Source: Cephalotus follicularis
Taxonomy: Eukaryota > Streptophyta > Magnoliopsida > Oxalidales > Cephalotaceae
Reading direction: 5' to 3'
Length of the DNA stretch: 64,000 bases
NCBI GenBank assembly: GCA_001972305.1
Contig: BDDD01001463.1
Location: 124,001 to 188,000 of the forward strand
Shown here: one piece after another, positions 58,512 to 64,000 of the stretch
How the letters are laid out: each line of letters opens with the position of its first letter
How positions within the stretch are numbered: position 1 is the first letter of the stretch
The notes under the pieces: model-generated
Database searches by the model: none
Seen by the model: the letters and a program-made list of their open reading frames with translations, nothing else
Told to the model about the DNA's origin: nothing
Translations under genes and position numbers: made by a program

Positions 58512-58730
58512 GCCAAGTCTCTACCAACTCTTTCAGTTCCAAAATATATATGCTGTTATATGTTTATCTCCTCTTATGTCCATTTTCCACCCTTCATTTC
58601 TTACCACATCACACCATTGTTGTTTTTTGTTTTCACCCTTTTTAATGTACTCTATTTCTACCATTCCATTGTGATAATTCTATATCTGTAAGAGAGTGTG
58701 AGTCGAGTTCTTCAAAGCATTTAATATTAT

Positions 58731-58740
58731 TCTATATAAG
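58731..58740 (+). promoter_or_regulatory. probable TATA box of the bHLH gene
   Basis: TCTATATAAG, about 200 bases before the chosen start codon, places transcription start near 58765 and gives a leader of about 165 bases. The DNA from 57870 to 58928 has no other gene and is taken as promoter and leader. Confidence 0.55.
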
Positions 58741-58928
58741 AGTATCAAACTATCAATGATATCAGAAACAAAGGAATATATTGGTGCTTGTATATGGGGT
58801 CTCCTTCTGTGCTTATTGAGGGTGTTTCATTTATTACTCATATATTAAAGAAAGGGATAGATAAAGAGAATTTAAGGCAACACCACTTCGACAACAACAA
58901 GAACAACAACAACCAGTCTCAGGCTGTA

Positions 58929-60700
58929 ATGGAGAGGTTCCAAGGACCCATGAATCCTTGTGTAAGTATTATACATTGTTACTTAGCTCTTTTTAGTACC
59001 TCTATTCTTTTTCACACTCTTTCCTTAACCCCTTTTCTAGTTTCAAGAAATGGATTGCATTTACTCCTCCAAATGCTTGCAATTAATGCATTGTGTTATT
59101 TTTCTTGAAATACTAGTATCTGCTGTTCCCACTTTCACATTCTATTCTCATTCCACTTCTATTCTCTAGCTCTTTCTCTGTTGAGACAGAACCACCCACC
59201 TAATCCATGACAGATTTTCTACTTTCTTTATTTGACATTTCTTTTTCTGGTTATTTTGTTTTCTTGGCAGTTCCTAGGGGAGCACTTGGATTTGGAGTGG
59301 TTACAACAAGGAATATTCAACAAAGAAAGCTCCAGATTTGAAGATGCAGAAGAAATTTTTTTGACACCAAACTTAGAAGACAAAATGCCATTTCTTGAGA
59401 TGCTTCAAAGTGTAGAAACCCCACCTCTTTTACCCTTCAAAGAACCCAACTTTCAAACATTATTAAGACTCCAACACATAAAGAAGCCATGGGAGATATA
59501 CCAACCTTTTATGCCTGAAATGGAAACCCAAATTCAACCCCTAGAGCTTGAAAGTTGTGTCACTCATGACCTACATTCACCAGTCAAATCTGAGACCAAG
59601 GACCTTCAAATACCACATTCAACTTCATGCCTAGAGGGTGTTAGCTCAGATTCCAACCAAGAACAGCCCAACTCAGTGGACACCAACTGTTGCATAGAAG
59701 GGAACTCACATCAACGACAACACACCCAAACAACAAGGCCTAAACATACCCACTTCCTTAAATCTCCTCCAATGACGAGAGAAAAAAGAAAGCGAAAGAG
59801 AACGAAGCCAATAAAAAACAAAGAAGAGGTAGAGAGCCAACGCATGACCCACATTGCAGTTGAACGCAACCGGAGACGACAAATGAACGACCATCTCAAC
59901 TCTCTTCGCTCTCTCATGCCCCCCTCTTACGTTCAACGGGTAAATCTACCAAATCCCACTTTCAAAATTTTCCAATATTAATTTACAACGACACCAGAAA
60001 TTAATAAAGTAGTCGTAGTTTCATAAATTCAAAATCACATTGTTTTCTCTCTCTCTCTCTCTCTTTTTGGGTGATGCGAAGGGTGACCAAGCTTCAATTA
60101 TTGGGGGTGCAATAGACTTTGTGAAGGAACTAGAGCAACTTCTACAATCACTTGAAGCAAAAAAGAAAATGAAAAGAAATAGTCAAGAAGATGGTGAAAG
60201 TTCAACGTTCGATTCAGTCATGGGCGTAAATTCATTAGACAATCTATTTGAGTCGTGTCAACAATGTAGAACTCGTAACTTAGATGAAGAAATGAAGGCA
60301 GAGAACAAATCAGAGGCAGCAGAGATACAGGTTACTGTGATACAAAATCATGTCAATTTGAAGATCCAGTGTCAAAAAAAACATGGACAGCTTTTGAAAG
60401 CCATTGTTGCACTTGAAGATCTTAGGGTAACTGTGTTGCACCTCAACATCACTTCCTCTCAATCTACAGTTCTTTACTCTTTCAATCTCAAGGTAGTATT
60501 TTAAGTATTTTTGTTTGTTTTAGTCAATTATTCAAACCCCAAGCCCCAAACTCTTTAATTGGCAATAACTTGTGTTTTTTTTTTTGGTTTAAATCTTGTA
60601 TGTTTTGGAATTGCAGATTGAGGAAAATTGTAAGATGGTATCAGCAGATGAGATAGCAGCAGCAGTTAATCAAATATTCAACCTCATCAACGGTAGCTGA
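58929..60700 (+). CDS. bHLH transcription factor, group Ia (bHLH57/67/70-like), four exons
   Basis: A nuclear DNA-binding regulator. Exons: 58929-58961, 59271-59939, 60082-60492 and 60617-60700, all introns GT-AG, total 398 residues. The start [21 protein letters not shown] is the conserved beginning of the bHLH57/67/70 family, which decides exon 1 (11 residues) and its splice. A conserved middle block reads [11 protein letters not shown]...[13 protein letters not shown]. The basic region (residues about 203-217) has H205, E209 and R213 ([10 protein letters not shown]), the signature of E/G-box (CACGTG) binders. The helix-loop-helix runs to about 254 and is split by intron 2 after PSYVQR, the usual group Ia place. 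An ACT-like dimerisation fold occupies about 315-396 ([25 protein letters not shown]). The same group includes SPCH, MUTE and FAMA. In Arabidopsis bHLH57 has been linked to NCED6/NCED9 control and seed dormancy; the role here is not known. No defects were seen. An in-frame upstream ATG at 58794 could add 45 residues. Confidence 0.95.
58962..59270 (+). other. intron 1 of the bHLH gene
   Basis: GTAAGT donor, TTCTTGGCAG acceptor, 309 bases, T-rich. The readable frame running into it is not coding. Confidence 0.9.
60049..60064 (+). repeat. CT run near the end of intron 2
   Basis: A (TC)n run that serves as the pyrimidine tract before the acceptor GCGAAG|GGTGAC at 60081/60082. Intron 2 spans 59940-60081 (donor GTAAAT). 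Confidence 0.8.
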
Positions 60701-61409
60701 TTGGTCAATAATTTTTAATGCGGTTGACTTTATTCCTTGTATACGAGGCAGGGGGAGAATTGCAAAAATTGAAAATGTAATTGTTGTTGTTCGTCTTCTG
60801 TTTTTTAATGGGTACAGACGGTCAGAGGGCATCTCCATTGTATACATGGTCCATTGCTAAGCTGTAGTTTTTTGCAACTACAGTACAGGACTACAGAGAA
60901 AGGGGGACACATCAGTCGATGTCTACTGCTTAACTTAATAGTATCCTATTTAGCTACGTTTTTAGAATATATATTTTGTAATTTTGGTTTTGCGTTTTGT
61001 TGTAACTCGCAGTTGTAGTTATAGCAACGAGGTGAAGATGTGGGATCCATAATGCATAGTTGAAGAGAATAGGGGCTAAAGTTTTGAATATGATCTATTA
61101 TTTCTCAAGATTGCAATTGTGTATGATGCTTCTCTTTTTATACTGACTTTAGTGTCCATATTGCGTATAGATATGGATTTTTTCATCATGATTCCATGTA
61201 CTCCTCTTTGCGTCCTCTTTTTTTTTTTTTTCTTTATTTCTGTGCTCTCTTTTTGGCTTTATTTTTCAGGTTATCAAAAAAGGAAATAATGGGTGCTATA
61301 ATTTTGTTAAAATAGGTAAAGATGTATGTACCCCGCATGTCATAGATGTTGGTTAGCGTGTTTGTTTAACCACGAAGTTAAACTTAATTGTCTTTTATAA
61401 AATATTTTA
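60701..61409. other. bHLH 3' region and intergenic DNA
   Basis: AT-rich DNA without recognisable genes or elements, holding the 3' UTR of the bHLH gene (end not determined), the last-exon downstream T-rich signals and a T run at about 61209-61231. Confidence 0.6.
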
Positions 61410-62246
61410 TGTTGATATCGAAATTAACAACACAACAGTCTCCTACGTGTAGAGGTTTGATTTGTAGAGGAAAACACGTCGACCGCTCTGAGAATGATGT
61501 TGATCTGGTGTTTTATGATCCTCCCAGCACACAAGAAACAAACTAAACGAAGGTCCAGGAGGTTTACTCCCGGGGACACTTCAATGGTTAAGTCAGATAG
61601 GTTAAGTCAGATAATGACAGAGAAGATACAATAAGGCAGTTTTAGTCTAGAATTGATCAACCTATGTATTGTGCTTCTTTGAGGTATTTATAGGACTACC
61701 TGGTTGTAACTGCATTTACTTGCGTTGCAGAGTTGATTATGAGTTCCCTAGGAAACGGCTGAAGATCTCGTCCATTCCCTTATTTGACACCGAAACGTTA
61801 TCTTGTGCGTTACCATTATAGATTTAAACTGCTTGAGCACGTGGCTGCAGTTTCAGATGATACATGGCTGTAATTCCAAAGGATACATGGTTGTGTCATA
61901 TTTGAATAGAAATTTTCTCATATTATATGCCCCTCTGGTCTTCATTTTCTAAGTTTGATAGAGGAAGAAGACCACTTGTGAGGTAAACTTGCTTTGAGTG
62001 GGTCTGTAATTCATAATTAGGACTCTTTTAGTTCTTGGTCCTGGTTGTTTAGCCCATCTATGGCATTAACTATGGCGTGACAGAGTAAGCGTCTTTTCCG
62101 TTTGTGTCTTTTCACATTCTGCGCATAGTATCTTATTTTCCCGGGTCTGATTTCATGGGTTGATCTCAGCCGTTTAATCTTGTATAGATCGTATGGTCTG
62201 AAATCAATCTAGAACCCTTTAATTTGCTCTTTCTTCTTAGAGAAGT
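61410..62246 (-). repeat. K2: inverted LTR remnant downstream of the bHLH gene
   Basis: The reverse complement of 61410-61740 matches the promoter-to-end part of K1 (TATAAATACC, CTGACTTAACCATTGAAG, TATCAACA end at 61410). Beyond about 61750 the homology fades, and the far edge is taken as the start of L. No coding domain. Old and broken. Confidence 0.55.
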
Positions 62247-64000
62247 TGTTAGATATGGGTGTCCCTGCATGCCACAAGTGGTGGCTGTACGCAAATGTAT
62301 AAACACTCTTTATGTAAACATTCTTAATTCCATTATTGTTTTAAGTGCAATTTTTATTTTAAGTGGCATTTTTGTTATATGTATTATCACAAACCATAAT
62401 ACTGAATCAATTAATCACCATGCTAATTGAATACACATATAACGCTCTGTCGACAAAGGGTTGGATCTCATGTCTAGGGAGGCTATGAGAATGAGATCCT
62501 TACTCCCTTATGACAAAACGTTCCAAGTCATAGGTTCACTCTCTTGGGGCAATTGATGAACCGTAAAGACTTGTCGTGTTATGCTTGCTCGCGATGTTGG
62601 GGATGATGGATTATCTCATTGCCATTTGGGTTTACCCTAAAGCTGATGCGGGGTGCATGCGCGGAGGCATGAAACTGAACCGACCCACTATAGGATGCCT
62701 ATTTGGAATGCCCGTACCTTTGTCAATAGGATTCCTATAGTCTCGGTAATGTATAGTCGAAGGCGACTAGTAGATCATACGTGATTTACGTTGTACCCTT
62801 AGACCTGAGTGGCTGACATGCATTGTGTAGTAACAGCTTGGCTTTGGTTTCTGCCTTCCCCAGCACTAGCCACGTGCTGGCCAAAGGGTTGTCTCTGGGC
62901 CTTGTGGAAGCTGCATTGAGATGTATGTGCTAGTGCGCGATATGGGATCGTCACACCCGTATTGAGGGGCGACTAGCTCTATAGCATTTATGTCCGTTGA
63001 GACTTAAATCCTGGCCAGGTGAAGGCAGACTGGAATAAGAGGTTCCTGGAATGTCTGCCGGTAGTCTTAGTGCGTTCATAAATATTATAGCTATCGCGGT
63101 ATTACCTGGGGTGACATTAATCCAAACCCTAGTCCGCGATCGGAGCCAAGGATGACGAGGGTTACATGACAAATACACCGATGACTATGAGGAGAGTACA
63201 AGTTATCTCGCTAACGTATGATAGACGTGGTACTGTTTTCCACGGATCCGGGGGTGATAGGAGATCACATCGGGGCCATCAAGATAGTCGAATGGCTATT
63301 GGGGTGGTCGTACCAGAACCATGGGATGTTCTGAGAAATATATCATTGTACCGGAATCCAACCTGGCTTTCGGGTCCCGCCTGATTTTTGGAATCAGTTG
63401 ATACGTGAAGGAACACATATCATTTAGTGAGAGGATGGCATCTAGAGTGATGTTACTTGGCCTAGCAATATTTATTTTGCTTGACTTTATCATTTTTAAT
63501 GATGTAAGTTCGAGTTGCACCATAAATAATATGCTCCGGGCTAAGGGGTAATTTTGTCATTTATGAATTATTGCGTAATTCATCGAGAGAGAGACCATTT
63601 GGGCCTAACCATAGCCTAGGGTGGCATGTTGATGGGCCGGCTTAAATTGGTGCCAAAATGATAGTTAATATGTGACTAGAAAGTTACATGTTAATTGGAT
63701 GATAACTAGTTAGTTTGTTGACTAGTTATTTATGTCAACTTCTAATTAGCACATGAGTTAATTAACTTGGCCTTAAATCATCCATATGGCCGGCCATGTG
63801 AAGGAAGAAAGAAGAGAAATGCGTGTGCATGTTCCTAGCTTCCTATTGGTTAAAAGGAATGTGATAATAAGATAATTAACTTTGCCTTATTCTTCAAGTT
63901 TTGTTCTCTCTATTTCTTCTTCCCTCTTTTGGCCGAATCTCTCACTCTTCTTTCTCATCTCCATTGTCACCTTTCTTTAAGCTTCAATTCATGGAGATTT
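62247..64000 (+). repeat. L: copia LTR related to M (runs off the window)
   Basis: Starts TGTTAGATATGGGTG and follows the M LTR in reverse complement to the window end: AGGTTCACT(C/T)TCTT, GCCATTTGGGTTTACCCTA, GCTGATGCGGGGTGCATGC, AATATATCATTGTACC and others. Identity is roughly 75-80% by eye, so L and M are old relatives rather than one insertion. No coding region lies inside; whether it is a 5' LTR or solo cannot be seen. Confidence 0.75.

Noticed and set aside
58223-58516. Minus-strand frame with GEREREV repeats upstream of the bHLH gene
   Set aside because: Produced by the CT microsatellite read on the other strand; no domain.
59706-59936. Minus-strand frames within bHLH exon 2
   Set aside because: Antisense shadows of the basic-region exon.
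62224-62430. 68-residue frame across the K2/L boundary
   Set aside because: Spans two repeat remnants, no domain, no splice context.

Overview
The window is intergenic, retrotransposon-filled chromosomal DNA from a flowering plant, most likely a eudicot. The evidence is the plant LTR-retrotransposon lineages (Athila-like, chromodomain Ty3/gypsy, Sirevirus-like Ty1/copia), primer-binding sites matching plant initiator tRNA-Met, and one intron-containing host gene whose protein matches the plant bHLH group Ia (bHLH57/67/70 type). The species cannot be named from the sequence. No rRNA, tRNA, CRISPR array, operon or bacterial feature was seen.

Layout. 1-2901: minus-strand end of an old Ty1/copia element (M). 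2902-37583: one large, broken Athila-like Ty3/gypsy element (A). It holds five later insertions, each bounded by a 5-bp target-site duplication or a near match: solo LTR C' (4049-6679), gag-only element N (15532-29016), solo LTR D inside N's 5' LTR (15760-18320), gag-only Sirevirus-like element E inside N's 3' LTR (22668-26883), and solo LTR C (32096-35186). The 3' end of A has expanded into a tandem array of units of about 1.4-1.5 kb. 37584-39730: two LTR pieces in opposite orientation (F and the left LTR of B). 38697-47208: chromodomain Ty3/gypsy element B. 47209-50578: LTR piece G joined to an opposite-strand pol piece H. 50579-51425: unclassified. 51426-57223: minus-strand chromodomain element I. 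57224-62246: the host bHLH gene (coding 58929-60700, four exons) with its promoter and downstream DNA, flanked by two inverted remnants of one LTR family (K1, K2). 62247-64000: a plus-strand copy of the LTR of M (L), running off the window.

The only host gene with good support is the bHLH factor. Everything else is retroelement fossil at different ages: M, A, L, G, H and K are old and broken; N is intermediate (its LTRs differ by roughly a tenth in the part compared by eye); E, B and I have LTR pairs only a few per cent apart. E keeps an uninterrupted gag frame.

The signal most worth following is a family of short palindromic words with a TCGAC core, chiefly CAGTCGACTG and its GCCGAC-containing variants. 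They are clustered in the LTRs of unrelated superfamilies (Ty1/copia E; Ty3/gypsy-like D and G). In E they lie just upstream of the TATA box. At matching LTR offsets, element B carries a different TCGAC word set. Other points are the retroelement-derived tandem array that looks like a young satellite, and two unrelated gag-only elements, one nested in the other.
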